A stretch of 64,000 nucleotides of DNA from Bacteroidales bacterium (GCA_017619675.1 JAFZRX010000003.1:62001-126000), one strand, 5' to 3'. Counted from the first letter of the stretch, positions 41,777-50,557 are shown. Made by a program: numbers and translations. Notes: generated from the sequence alone by a model not told the origin.

Positions 41777-44088
41777 GGAACCATATCCTTTATGGCAACG
41801 TTGAGGAAGGCATCGCTGACGTTCCAAGTCTGCAGCTTGCCCAGCTTGTAGGTGGCTGTTGCAGGGATGTCCACTGAGCTTGCGCCGAACTTGACGGTAT
41901 AGGTGCCTGCTGCGGCCTCCCAGCGGTTAGCGTTCTCGTTGAACGAAGCCAGTTCATAGTTGGATACGGAGAAGGTAAGGGTCTGGCTCTCACCGGGCTG
42001 CAGCAGTCTGGTCTTGCCGAATGACTTGAGTTCCTTCTCAGGCTTGAGCATTCCTCCCGCAGGCGCGCTTACATAAAGTTCAACTGCCTCTTTTCCTGCA
42101 ACCTTTCCGGTGTTGGTAACGGTGATGGAAGCGATGAACCCGTCCTTGCCGGCCACCACTTTTGGCTTGCTGTAGGAGAAGGTGGTGTAACTGAGACCGA
42201 ATCCGAATGGATAGGATACCGGACGGTTCGCTTTCTCGAAGTAACGGTATCCAACCCAGATCCCCTCCTCATAGTTGGTGTAGTCCACGTTCTTGACAGG
42301 GTTGCGGTTGTTGCCCTGGTTGCCGCGGACATAGTCGTAAGGGAAGTTCATTGAGGAAGGATGGTCGAAGTATGACAGAGGGAAGGTCATAGGGAGTTTT
42401 CCTGAAGGGTTGACCTTGCCTGCGATGATGTCGCCAACGGCGTTCGCACCCTCCTGGCCCGGAGACCATGGAAGGATGATGGCGTCTACGAGGTACTTCC
42501 AGGAATTGGTCTCGATAACGCCGCCCACGTTCAGCACCACGATGACTTTCTTGCCGGCCTGGTGGAATGCGGTGGACACGTTGGTGATGAGTTCGCGCTC
42601 GTTCTGGGAGAGGTCGAAGTCGTCGGCCACCTTGCGGTCCGCGCCTTCTCCCGCGTTACGTGAAATCACAATCACGGCAACGTCGTTGCGGCCAGCCTGG
42701 ATGTTCACCGCCGCCGCGGGAACGTCGATGTTTGCCAGGATGGAGCCGCCAAGGCCCGCGAATCCGCGGTTGTTGGTGGCGGTGAGCTGCCTCTGCGCGT
42801 TGGAGAAGTTGATATAAGCCTGGTAGTAGTTTACAAGGCTCTGGTCAACCCTGAATCCTGCGTTCTGCAGGCCTTCTACCATATTTACGACGTATGCCTT
42901 GTTCACATTTCCCGATCCGGTTCCTCCGGCCACGAAGTCAAGGGCGCCTATTCCAAACAGGGCCACGCTCTCGCCGCCCTTCAGAGGCAGCGTGTTCTGC
43001 TCGTTGCGCAGAAGCACTATGGCCTCCGCCGCGGCGTCGCGCGCAATCTGTGCGTGGGCCTTAAGGTCCGGCTTGTTGGAATATTTGTATTTGCGGAAAG
43101 CGGGGGTCTTGACAATATAGTTAAGCATGTTGCGCACGTTCCTGTCGAGGTCGGCCTCTGAGAGGGTGCCGTTGCGCACGGCGTCAACAATACGCTGTAT
43201 CTCAGTCTCGTTACCCGGCTCCATGAGGTCGTTTCCGGCTGCGGAGGCATCGGCCGTGGCGGCCTTGCTGCCCCAGTCTGTCATTACTATTCCCTGGTAG
43301 CCCCAGTCGTCGCGGAGAACCTTGGTGAGGAGGTCTTCGCTCTGCTGGGTGTATTTGCCGTTCAGTTTGTTGTAGGAAGACATCACCGTCCAGGGCTTTG
43401 CCTGCTTGATTGCGATCTCGAAGTTCTTGAGATAGAGCTCGCGGAGGGCGCGGGTGCTGATGATTGCGTCGTCCTCGTTGCGGTTGGTCTCCTGGTTGTT
43501 GGCGGCGTAGTGCTTGATGGAAGTACCTACGTTGTTAGACTGCACGCCCTTGATGTAGGCTGCGGCCATGTTTCCTGAGAGGACGGGATCCTCTGAGAAA
43601 TACTCGAAGTTACGGCCGTTGAGGGGATTCCTGTGAAGGTTCACGCCCGGTGCAAGGAGGACGTCAACTCCGTACTCCAGCACTTCGTTGCCCATTGCGG
43701 TGGTCACTTTCTGGACAAGGTCGACGTCCCAGGAAGAGGCCAGGAGGGTTCCGATAGGGAATCCGGTGCAGTAGAATGTATCGGATGTTCCCTGGCGGGT
43801 AGGGTTGATGCGGAGGCCGGCGGGGCCGTCGGCCAGGTAGGTCGTAGGGATTCCGAACCTCTCAAGCGGGCGGGTGTTTCCGGCGGCTCCCTGTACGGGG
43901 CCAACCGCCTGTCCGGAGGTTACGCCCTCCACTACGGCGGCGCGGGCGCCGCCCACGCAGAGGGTGGCTTTCTCCTCCAGGGTCATGGCCTTGAGGACCT
44001 GCTCGATGTTGTCCTTGGTCAGGATTGGCTGTGCCAGGAGGGGCAGGGCGCAGAGAAAGGCGCCCAATGTGATCATCAGTTTTTTCAT
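41773..44088 (-). CDS. GH3 beta-glycosidase (beta-xylosidase/beta-glucosidase)
   Basis: 771 residues; signal peptide 'FLCALPLLAQ'. The N-terminal barrel has 'MTLEEKATLCVGGA', 'YLADGPAGLR' and 'SIKHYAANNQETNR'; the nucleophile Asp is in 'GIVMTDWGS' (~270). The second domain follows ('LLRNEQNTLPL', 'VVLNVGGVIETNSW') with a C-terminal fibronectin-III-like domain (~680-760, 'VTNTGKVAGKEAVELYVSAP'). It would take xylose or glucose off oligosaccharide ends in the periplasm. Divergent from the GH29 gene at 44201. Confidence 0.95.
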   Translation of the reverse strand: MKKLMITLGAFLCALPLLAQPILTKDNIEQVLKAMTLEEKATLCVGGARAAVVEGVTSGQAVGPVQGAAGNTRPLERFGIPTTYLADGPAGLRINPTRQGTSDTFYCTGFPIGTLLASSWDVDLVQKVTTAMGNEVLEYGVDVLLAPGVNLHRNPLNGRNFEYFSEDPVLSGNMAAAYIKGVQSNNVGTSIKHYAANNQETNRNEDDAIISTRALRELYLKNFEIAIKQAKPWTVMSSYNKLNGKYTQQSEDLLTKVLRDDWGYQGIVMTDWGSKAATADASAAGNDLMEPGNETEIQRIVDAVRNGTLSEADLDRNVRNMLNYIVKTPAFRKYKYSNKPDLKAHAQIARDAAAEAIVLLRNEQNTLPLKGGESVALFGIGALDFVAGGTGSGNVNKAYVVNMVEGLQNAGFRVDQSLVNYYQAYINFSNAQRQLTATNNRGFAGLGGSILANIDVPAAAVNIQAGRNDVAVIVISRNAGEGADRKVADDFDLSQNERELITNVSTAFHQAGKKVIVVLNVGGVIETNSWKYLVDAIILPWSPGQEGANAVGDIIAGKVNPSGKLPMTFPLSYFDHPSSMNFPYDYVRGNQGNNRNPVKNVDYTNYEEGIWVGYRYFEKANRPVSYPFGFGLSYTTFSYSKPKVVAGKDGFIASITVTNTGKVAGKEAVELYVSAPAGGMLKPEKELKSFGKTRLLQPGESQTLTFSVSNYELASFNENANRWEAAAGTYTVKFGASSVDIPATATYKLGKLQTWNVSDAFLNVAIKDMVP

Positions 44089-44154
44089 AATGAATATGCG
44101 CTATTATTGATTATTGACTTGAAATTCTTAGCGTTGTGACCTCTAATATAGCAA

Positions 44155-44180
44155 TTTGACAAAAATAATATTTACATTTA
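44155..44180 (+). promoter_or_regulatory. Probable promoter of the GH29-esterase pair (TTTG, TACATTTA)
   Basis: TTTG (44155-44158) and TACATTTA (44173-44180), a one-mismatch -7 box 20 bp before the ATG. The 14-bp spacing is shorter than usual, so this is tentative. It lies in the 112-bp divergent gap with GH3. Confidence 0.4.
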
Positions 44181-44200
44181 AGCATTAAATCCCACAAAAA

Positions 44201-45832
44201 ATGAAACGACTTGCCGCCATTCTCCTTTTTTGCGCCTGCACTGCAATGAGCGCTCAGGATATTCCAAAGTTCAAGGTATTGGCGAATACCGACCAGGAAC
44301 CCATAGCCCCGGGCCAGTTCCAGCCAAACGTGGAAAGCCTTTCCCAGTACGAGTGCCCCGAGTGGTTCAGGGACGCCAAATTCGGTATCTGGGCCCACTG
44401 GGGGCCGCAGTGCCAGCCGGAGGACGGAGACTGGTACGCCCGCAACATGTACACCCAGAGGAACGGACAGTACAGATATCAGATAGATGTCATGGGTCAC
44501 CCTTCGGAGTACGGATTCAAGGACTGGATCAATGAGTGGCACGCGGAGAAATGGGATCCGGAATACCTCATCCAATTATATAAGGAGACCGGCGCGAGAT
44601 ATTTCATGGCGCTTGCCAACCACCACGACAACATGGACCTGTACGACAGCCGCTACCAGCCATGGAACTCCGTGAACATGGGTCCCAAGAAGGATATCAT
44701 AGGCGGATGGGCCGCGGCGTGCGAGAAGTACGGGCTCCCGCTGTGCGTGAGCGTCCACGCCTCGCACGCGTGGTGCTGGTACGAGACCTCCCGCGGCAGC
44801 GACTCCACCGGCCCGCTTGCCGGAGTGCCTTATGACGGATGGCTCACAAAGGAGGACGGCGATGGGAAATGGTGGGAAGGATACGACCCTCAGGACCTGT
44901 ATGCACAGAATCACCCGCTGAGCCGTAATAACCGCGCCTGGGACTGGGAGGAGGACAGGGTTGTCACTCCGGACCAGGCCTATGTGGACAAGTTCTACAA
45001 CCGCACCATACAGCTGATCAACGACTACAATCCCAAGATGGTCTACTTTGACGACACCTATATGCCTCTGTGGCCGGTATCGGACGTGGGCCTGAAGATC
45101 CTTGCCCACATGTACAACAAGAGCATGGCGGAGAACGGAGGCAAGAACGAGGCCGTGGTTACCGGAAAGGTATTCACTGACTGGCAGAAGAAGACAGCAG
45201 TGTGGGATGTGGAGAGGGGAGCACCGGACGCAATCCAGGAGTATCCCTGGCAGACCTGCACCTGCATAGGCAGCTGGCATTATGACAAGCACGTCTATTA
45301 CAACGACACATACAAGACGGCGGCCCAGGTGGTCACGATGCTCGTGGACATCGTTTCCAAGAACGGCAACCTCCTGCTGAACATCCCTCTCAAGGGAGAC
45401 GGCACAATGGATCCTACGGAGTACAGGATAGTCCAGGAGATTGGCCATTGGATGAAGATCAACTCTGAGAGCATCTATGACACCCGCCCGTGGGTGATCT
45501 ACGGTGAAGGTCCGGTGGCAGAGGCCGCTAACCCCCTCAGCGCCCAGGGTTTCAACGAGGGCAAGGTGGAGATGTCCTCCAAGGACATCCGTTTCAACAA
45601 GAAGGGTGACAAGGTGCTCTACGTTACCGTCTGCGGCAAGCCGGAAGAGGATATAGTGGTGAAGAGCCTGGGAACCCAGACTGCGCAGAACAGGAAGCGT
45701 ATCCGCTCCATCTCCATGCTTGGAAGCAATGAACTGGTTCAGTGGAACCAGGAAAAGGACAGGCTTACAATCAACAAGCCTCAGGAGATTCCTTCTCCGG
45801 AGGCGGTAGTATATTGCGTAACATTCAGATAA
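44201..45832 (+). CDS. GH29 alpha-L-fucosidase-family enzyme (second copy)
   Basis: 543 residues with signal peptide (LLFCACTAMSAQ). 'CPEWFRDAKFGIWAHWGPQ', 'YFMALANHHDNMDLYDS', the nucleophile Asp in 'KMVYFDDTYMPLW', and 'DIVSKNGNLLLNIPLKGDG'. Similar plan to 31212-32714 but longer, with an insertion around 215-250 ('WLTKEDGDGKWWEGYDPQD'). It may differ in linkage specificity. The esterase gene follows after 11 bp. Confidence 0.94.
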   Translation: MKRLAAILLFCACTAMSAQDIPKFKVLANTDQEPIAPGQFQPNVESLSQYECPEWFRDAKFGIWAHWGPQCQPEDGDWYARNMYTQRNGQYRYQIDVMGHPSEYGFKDWINEWHAEKWDPEYLIQLYKETGARYFMALANHHDNMDLYDSRYQPWNSVNMGPKKDIIGGWAAACEKYGLPLCVSVHASHAWCWYETSRGSDSTGPLAGVPYDGWLTKEDGDGKWWEGYDPQDLYAQNHPLSRNNRAWDWEEDRVVTPDQAYVDKFYNRTIQLINDYNPKMVYFDDTYMPLWPVSDVGLKILAHMYNKSMAENGGKNEAVVTGKVFTDWQKKTAVWDVERGAPDAIQEYPWQTCTCIGSWHYDKHVYYNDTYKTAAQVVTMLVDIVSKNGNLLLNIPLKGDGTMDPTEYRIVQEIGHWMKINSESIYDTRPWVIYGEGPVAEAANPLSAQGFNEGKVEMSSKDIRFNKKGDKVLYVTVCGKPEEDIVVKSLGTQTAQNRKRIRSISMLGSNELVQWNQEKDRLTINKPQEIPSPEAVVYCVTFR

Positions 45833-45843
45833 ATCAAATAATT

Positions 45844-46818
45844 ATGAAAAAGACTTCATTAACAATTGCTCTTATCCTGTTTTTGTCCGCTGCATGCACG
45901 GCGGTGGCACAGGCCCCCGAAGGAATGACATCCGCCCAGTTGGCGGGATTCTCTTTCCGTATGCCTGAAATCCAGTGCGGACAGCAGTTCAAGGACATCA
46001 ACTATGCCGGGGACGGAGAGGTTTACCACAACCTTGACATCTATCTTCCCAAAGAAGTGAAGGCGTCATATCCGGTCGTTATCCATATCTATGGAAGCGC
46101 CTGGTTCTCCAACAATTCCAAGGGTATGGCCAACCTTGACAGCATAGGCCAGGCCCTTCTGGATGCAGGCTATGCCGTGGTTGCGCCAAATCACCGTTCC
46201 AGCGGGGACGCCAAGTTCCCGGCCCAGATCAATGACATAAAGGCCGTAATACGCTTTGTCAGGGCCAAGGCGGCGGAGTATAAGTTTGACACTTCATTCA
46301 TTGCCATCTCCGGCTTCTCTTCCGGCGGACACCTGTCCAGCCTTGCCGGAGCCACCAGCAATATAAAGAAAGCCAAGGTAGGGGAGTATGACGTAGACCT
46401 GGAAGGCTCGGTTGGCCCGTACCTTTCCTACAGCAGCGCTGTGGACTGCGTTTGCGACTGGTCAGGTCCTATCGACCTGCTGAACATGGAATGCGAGTGG
46501 GAGCGCCCCTGGGGCGGCACCCCTGAAGAGGCTCTGCTTGGCGTAGAATACAATGGCCAGGACGACCTGTTCCGCACCATCAGCCCTATCACCTACCTTG
46601 ATCCTGCCGATCCTCCGGCAATCATGTTCCACGGAACAAAGGATAACGTGGTTCCTCACTGCCAGGGCGTAGAACTGTATGACGCCTGGAAGAATCAGGG
46701 AATCCCCTGTATGCTCAACCTAGTAGAAGGCGCGGGCCACGGAATCAACCTGTTCGTGCAGCCTTGGCTTTCCGAGATGGTTGAATTTGTAAACGTGGCC
46801 CGCGCTTCTAAGCGGTAA
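45844..46818 (+). CDS. Secreted alpha/beta-hydrolase (esterase/lipase-like)
   Basis: 324 residues from the ATG at 45844 (signal 'LFLSAACTAVAQ'). Alpha/beta-hydrolase-3 type: 'VIHIYGSAWFSNNS' (oxyanion region), 'PNHRSSGDAKFPAQINDIKA', nucleophile 'ISGFSSGGHLSSLAG', an Asp in 'GTKDNVVPH' and a His in 'GAGHGINLF'. Likely de-esterifies glycans together with the GH29 next to it. Some members hydrolyse acyl-carbohydrates; the substrate is unknown. Confidence 0.86.
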   Translation: MKKTSLTIALILFLSAACTAVAQAPEGMTSAQLAGFSFRMPEIQCGQQFKDINYAGDGEVYHNLDIYLPKEVKASYPVVIHIYGSAWFSNNSKGMANLDSIGQALLDAGYAVVAPNHRSSGDAKFPAQINDIKAVIRFVRAKAAEYKFDTSFIAISGFSSGGHLSSLAGATSNIKKAKVGEYDVDLEGSVGPYLSYSSAVDCVCDWSGPIDLLNMECEWERPWGGTPEEALLGVEYNGQDDLFRTISPITYLDPADPPAIMFHGTKDNVVPHCQGVELYDAWKNQGIPCMLNLVEGAGHGINLFVQPWLSEMVEFVNVARASKR

Positions 46819-46832
46819 TTATTTCAAGAGGC

Positions 46833-47789
46833 TTATTGCTGCCTTCCCTGGCCCATTCCCGGGAAACCTCCTGGGAATCCGCCCGGTGCGCCCTGGGGTC
46901 TCTGACCCGGCGCGCCCTGCGGTCTCTGACCCGGTGCGCCCATGCCCGGCATTCCGGGACCCGGACCTGCCTGGGGAACAAGGTTCCATTTAACCGTCCA
47001 GTGGAGGGACTCGCCCGGCTTGAGGGTGGTGTAAGGTCCCTGGCACTCCAGTTCCATGAAGGTCTTTCCAACGTTGACGTATACCTGGATCTCCGCCTCG
47101 CCCGGAGCCTCCTCGCCTTCTTCAAGGTCCTGGAAGCGCTTCATGAGCATGAGGCCGTGGTTGACGAAGGTGTACCATCCCTTTCCATTGGCGTTTACCT
47201 TACGGTTCTGCGGGGCGGCGTCAGCCTCGTAGATGGCAATTCCGTTCACCTCCTTGAAAGGAAGCAGTCCGGCAGGGGTGATCGACTCGAAAGGCGCCTG
47301 GAAAATAACCATACCTGCGTTGGGAACGCGGGTGATCTCCCAAGGAGCCACGCTGCGCTCGGTGTCTGCTTCATTGGTGATGGTGTAGGTTACAAGGATG
47401 GAGTTGTCAGAAGGATCCGTAGCGAACTCCTTGTTGATCCTGTATTTGAACCTTTCTGAAACAGGGCCCTGGAGCCTGAGCACGTTGCCGCTCTCCACTA
47501 CTGTGTATGGCATGGTGTCATACTCCGGTACCGGAGGCCAGTTCCACTCTTTCTGGGGGCTGGTCCAGAATGTGCTTCCAAAAGCGTTGGGCATCTCAAT
47601 CTGGGAGATTGCCTCCATATCGCCGTATTTGAAGGAAAGGATCTTTCCGCCATGGGCGGCATCCACTACCATTGAGACATCTCCTACGGTCAGTTTGTAC
47701 TGGCCGTCTTCAAGAGGCTCGATGGGCGCTGCGAACAATGTGGCGCAGCCGAACAGTAAAGCGGTTACAGCTGTGATTAAAGTTTTCAT
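46833..47789 (-). CDS. DUF4380-like secreted protein with Pro/Gly-rich tail
   Basis: 318 residues from the ATG at 47789 (signal 'TALLFGCATLFA'). The body is a mutarotase-like beta-sandwich ('VDAAHGGKILSFKYGDMEAI', 'FGSTFWTSPQKEWNWPPVPEYD' in part, 'APWEITRVPNAGMVIF'), matching DUF4380, a family found in glycan loci without an assigned reaction. The last ~45 residues are low complexity with tandem 'GAPGQRPQ' units, then 'GGFPGGFPGMGQGRQQ'. 41 bp downstream of the histidine phosphatase gene in the same direction. Confidence 0.8.
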   Translation of the reverse strand: MKTLITAVTALLFGCATLFAAPIEPLEDGQYKLTVGDVSMVVDAAHGGKILSFKYGDMEAISQIEMPNAFGSTFWTSPQKEWNWPPVPEYDTMPYTVVESGNVLRLQGPVSERFKYRINKEFATDPSDNSILVTYTITNEADTERSVAPWEITRVPNAGMVIFQAPFESITPAGLLPFKEVNGIAIYEADAAPQNRKVNANGKGWYTFVNHGLMLMKRFQDLEEGEEAPGEAEIQVYVNVGKTFMELECQGPYTTLKPGESLHWTVKWNLVPQAGPGPGMPGMGAPGQRPQGAPGQRPQGAPGGFPGGFPGMGQGRQQ

Positions 47790-47830
47790 GTTATAATGGT
47801 TTTTTAGGTTGTCAATCAATTAGCGTACCA

Positions 47831-49204
47831 CTAGAATACACGGCGGGAAACCCATGGCCTTGCAGCCTTGTCGCAGAGGCCGCGGAAATATGCCTTGAGG
47901 TCCTCCCACCTGTAATAAGGTCCGGATACCGGCTGGATGTCTTCAAAGGTCACTTCTTTCTCGTTGTAGAGAACCTTTGTGAGCACCTCGTTCTTCTTGT
48001 TCTTGTAGAATATCATCTGGCAGTTGGTTGCCATAGGTACCTGGAAGAACGCATACCAGCCATTGTTGTGGGCTTCGCGGTAAGGGAAACGGCGGTGCTG
48101 GAGGTCGTCAACACCCATAAGGGCGAAGAGCGGCAGGATTGAGGTGTCGTGTCCGAACCTGAGGTCAACGGCCCTGTGGCTGCCCGGCTGGATGGCCGCG
48201 TCAGCCTTCTCTATGAAGTCGTTCATGAGAGGGATGATGGCATAGCGGATTACGTCTCCCTGCTCTGTGGAACCAGCCCACATGCGGTAGATGGAGTCAT
48301 TGCCTGGAGCCCAGAAATAAACCAGTTCCTCAGGGGTGAAGTATTTTCTGAAGATGTCTATTCCAAGGAAGTCTACGTCCTGGCAATAGCTGCCGGTGGT
48401 ATAGATTGCCTTTACGAAGTTTTCCGGATTACCCAAGATCTTCAGGGCCCTGTCATAATCAGTGAACAGCGGGGTGAGGAAACGGGTGAAGTCATATCCG
48501 GGAGTTCCTGTGGCGGCCACATATGGGGTAACCACACCGCTGGATGAGGAGGACCTTGAATAAGAGGATGATGACGGGACCCTTGGTGCTGCCGGCGGAT
48601 CGGTAGGCCTGCGCACGTTGAGGCTGGGGTTGATGTAGGACATGTACTTCTCAGTGCTGGTGAAGGTGAAGTCTCCCTTGGGGAATTTCTCCTTGAGACT
48701 GTTGGTGAAGTTGCACATGCTCACAATGCAGCGGAAGTTTGTGCTGGAGAAACTGTCAACCTCCAGACGGTCCTTGTTCTTGAATACGTCGGGGAACCTC
48801 TGGAACATCCTGGCGGCCAGTGTCTTGTGCTCGCGTGCTCCGCGAGGGGTCAGGGAACCTTCCATGCCCTTGTGCGCGTCAACTACGGCATTCACCATTT
48901 CGTACAGGTCTTTTCCTTCCTGGGTAAGAAGCCCCATCCTGTCAAGATATGCGAAGCCCTGCTGTGCGGCACGGGCGAAGGTTGAGTTCTGCTCGTATCT
49001 TGAGCCGTGACGTCCGTAATGTGAAATGTAGAATGGCTTGAATCCCTTTGGGGCCGGAGTGTCCTGGATTGGATCGAACTCGTAGGAATGCATGTTGTTG
49101 GCGGCCCTGTCTGGGTTCTCTGTGATGAGCCTCAGCGCCTCTTCCTGTGCAAAGACGTTAAAGCTGAGGAGCATCAGCAAGGATAGAAAGAAAAATTTTT
49201 TCAT
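47831..49204 (-). CDS. Histidine-acid-phosphatase-family enzyme (MINPP/phytase-like)
   Basis: 457 residues, signal peptide 'SLLMLLSFNVFAQ'. The N-terminal catalytic motif 'YISHYGRHGSRYE' (RHGxR) and the C-terminal 'LRFGHDTSILPLFALMG' (HD proton donor) are those of branch 2 histidine phosphatases. A Ser-rich linker 'VPSSSSYSRSSSSSGV' (~215-230) sits in the alpha domain. Similar Bacteroides enzymes act on inositol phosphates; this substrate is inference. Its promoter region carries a perfect 19-bp palindrome. First gene of a pair with the DUF4380 gene. Confidence 0.87.
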   Translation of the reverse strand: MKKFFFLSLLMLLSFNVFAQEEALRLITENPDRAANNMHSYEFDPIQDTPAPKGFKPFYISHYGRHGSRYEQNSTFARAAQQGFAYLDRMGLLTQEGKDLYEMVNAVVDAHKGMEGSLTPRGAREHKTLAARMFQRFPDVFKNKDRLEVDSFSSTNFRCIVSMCNFTNSLKEKFPKGDFTFTSTEKYMSYINPSLNVRRPTDPPAAPRVPSSSSYSRSSSSSGVVTPYVAATGTPGYDFTRFLTPLFTDYDRALKILGNPENFVKAIYTTGSYCQDVDFLGIDIFRKYFTPEELVYFWAPGNDSIYRMWAGSTEQGDVIRYAIIPLMNDFIEKADAAIQPGSHRAVDLRFGHDTSILPLFALMGVDDLQHRRFPYREAHNNGWYAFFQVPMATNCQMIFYKNKKNEVLTKVLYNEKEVTFEDIQPVSGPYYRWEDLKAYFRGLCDKAARPWVSRRVF

Positions 49205-49222
49205 AAGTAGTTATGTCTTATT

Positions 49223-49241
49223 TTGAATATTCAATATTCAA
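49223..49241. promoter_or_regulatory. Perfect 19-bp palindrome, candidate operator
   Basis: TTGAATATT-C-AATATTCAA is symmetric around position 49232. It overlaps the downstream edge of the -7 box of the histidine phosphatase promoter, so a bound protein would block transcription start. An RNA hairpin is the alternative. Confidence 0.6.
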
Positions 49242-49267
49242 AGATAATAAAAAATATTTATATCAAA
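49239..49267 (-). promoter_or_regulatory. Promoter TTTG-N17-TATCTTTG for the histidine phosphatase operon
   Basis: On the minus strand TTTG (49264-49267) and TATCTTTG (49239-49246) are 17 bp apart. The -7 box begins 35 nt before the ATG at 49204. Confidence 0.7.
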
Positions 49268-49271
49268 AATT

Positions 49272-50111
49272 TTAAGGAATTGTTACGTAATAGGTGCGGT
49301 GGGAAGAATTGTTGAGTTTGTCTTCACGCAGCCAAAGGTTCGCTTCCTTCAGGCGGGCGTAACTTACCTTGTGCTGGCCGGCGAAAAGCACCAGGTCAGG
49401 GATAGGGTCCGTGACGGTGACTATCTCCTGAGGGGGATAATATGGGTAGATATCATAGTCCTGCAGGTCAAAGCCGAAACTCTGGGGGTTTTCGAACATC
49501 ATCTTGGCCGCCAGGATGCGGAACATGTACCTGCTGGTTTCCGTCACGAGCCAGAGGTCCAGGGCGCTTTCTTCCCGCTGGGCTTCCAGCTTGGCGCTGA
49601 TTCCGCCCATTCCGGCATTGTAGCTTGCGGCCACCGTCATCCAGTCCCCAAAGCGCTTGTAGGCGTCCTGCAGGTATTTGCAGGCGGCCTCCGTGGCCTT
49701 CTTGGTGTTGTACCTTTCGTCAATGTTGGAGTTGACCTCCAGGCCGTACTGGCGGCCGGTGGCAGCCATGAACTGCCACAGGCCCGCCGCTCCGGCCGGG
49801 GAGAGGCTGGTGGGGTCCAGGTTGCTTTCGATGGCCATCAGGTACTTGAGATCGTCAGGAATCCCGTATTCCTTCAATATGGGTTCCACTTCCTCGAAGA
49901 TGCGCCTTGAGCGCTTGAGCATGAGGGTGGAGTTTGTGTGCATGTACGTGAAGGTGATGAGCTCGCGGTCCATCCTCTCGAACATGTCGGGGCGGTCAAA
50001 CCTTATGGTCTGGCCTGCGAAGGTGATGCTTTGGGGAACGCGCGGGGGCTGGGCGTCCAGGCTGGTCAGGGTCAGGAACGCCGCCAGGGCAGTCAGTAAG
50101 TATCTTTTCAT
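49272..50111 (-). CDS. Lytic transglycosylase (MltD/Slt-type)
   Basis: 279 residues; signal peptide 'ALAAFLTLTSLDAQ'. The transglycosylase domain (~75-215) has the catalytic Glu in 'LKYLMAIESNLDPTSLSPAGAAGLWQFM' (quoted in part: AIESNLDP), 'YNTKKATEAACKYL' and 'VAASYNAGMGG'. The C-terminal ~50 residues may be a degenerate LysM ('YPPQEIVTVTDPIPDLVLFAGQH', in part). It cuts peptidoglycan to 1,6-anhydro products. Its ATG overlaps the stop of the Vsr-like remnant (ATGA). Confidence 0.92.
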   Translation of the reverse strand: MKRYLLTALAAFLTLTSLDAQPPRVPQSITFAGQTIRFDRPDMFERMDRELITFTYMHTNSTLMLKRSRRIFEEVEPILKEYGIPDDLKYLMAIESNLDPTSLSPAGAAGLWQFMAATGRQYGLEVNSNIDERYNTKKATEAACKYLQDAYKRFGDWMTVAASYNAGMGGISAKLEAQREESALDLWLVTETSRYMFRILAAKMMFENPQSFGFDLQDYDIYPYYPPQEIVTVTDPIPDLVLFAGQHKVSYARLKEANLWLREDKLNNSSHRTYYVTIP

Positions 50112-50431
50112 TTCAGAAGTAATAGTCTTAGTCTTGCGGTTTCTTTCAGCAAGATAATCAAAAAAGGTGGTAATTGCATCCTGCCGGGGTTATTTTGAAC
50201 ATGCCCGGGCATCTCGCATTTCCAGTTTATTATAACGGTCCATCCCTTTGCGGTAAGCCTTCCCCACAGGTTGCGGTTCATCCTGCGGATCCGCCCGATA
50301 CGGCGCGGCCAGGGGCCTGCGTCCGGGACGGACGCGGCCGCTTGGCCGCAGCCCGGATGCCCGTACCAGAAGCAGTCGTTCACAAGAATGACGATACGCT
50401 GTCTGCGGAGTATGGTGTCCCTGTCTGGCAT
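50108..50431 (-). pseudogene. Remnant of a very-short-patch-repair (Vsr) endonuclease
   Basis: The minus frame from 50431 reads 'MPDRDTILRRQRIVILVNDC', then 'CFWYGHPGCG', and further 'RRMNRNLWGRLTAKGW' and 'VIINWKCEM'. These align with Vsr 'GKPDIVLPKYRTVIFVHGCFWHGHEGC' in part and 'RVI..WECEL'. All four likely zinc ligands (Cys, His, Cys, Cys) are kept, but the active-site His of 'CFWHGH' is Tyr. The N-terminal ~40 residues are missing, and the part between is shortened or replaced by 'QAAASVPDAG'. No DNA methyltransferase is nearby. It continues in frame to a stop at 50108 that overlaps the next gene's ATG. Confidence 0.6.
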
Positions 50432-50453
50432 AGCTTCAGTGTGTATTGTAAAT

Positions 50454-50482
50454 ATAACAATAGCTTGACAAAAGATTGTTAT
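50454..50482. promoter_or_regulatory. Inverted repeat upstream of hydG, candidate operator/promoter
   Basis: ATAACAAT (50454-50461) and ATTGTTAT (50475-50482) flank 13 nt containing TTGACAAAAG. Located 76 bp before the hydG ATG in a gap without another credible gene. Also in this gap: AAAGCCCCTTAAGGGGGAGA (50513-50540 region), a short palindrome just before hydG. Confidence 0.4.
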
Positions 50483-50557
50483 TGTTGGGGGAAAAGCGTA
50501 ACTTGCAGGTTGCAAAAAATGAAAGCCCCTTAAGGGGGAGACTTTAGTAAATTGACC

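Noticed and set aside
44576-45448. 290-codon minus-strand ORF inside the second GH29
   Set aside because: Antisense shadow of a conserved glycosidase without any recognisable domain.
46836-46970. DNA repeats in the DUF4380 tail as a CRISPR-like or mobile repeat
   Set aside because: The repeats are short, in frame, and encode 'GAPGQRPQ' units; there are no spacers.
50174-50533. Plus-strand ORF in the gap before hydG
   Set aside because: No signal, no family pattern, and it is antisense to the Vsr-like frame, which has recognisable motifs.
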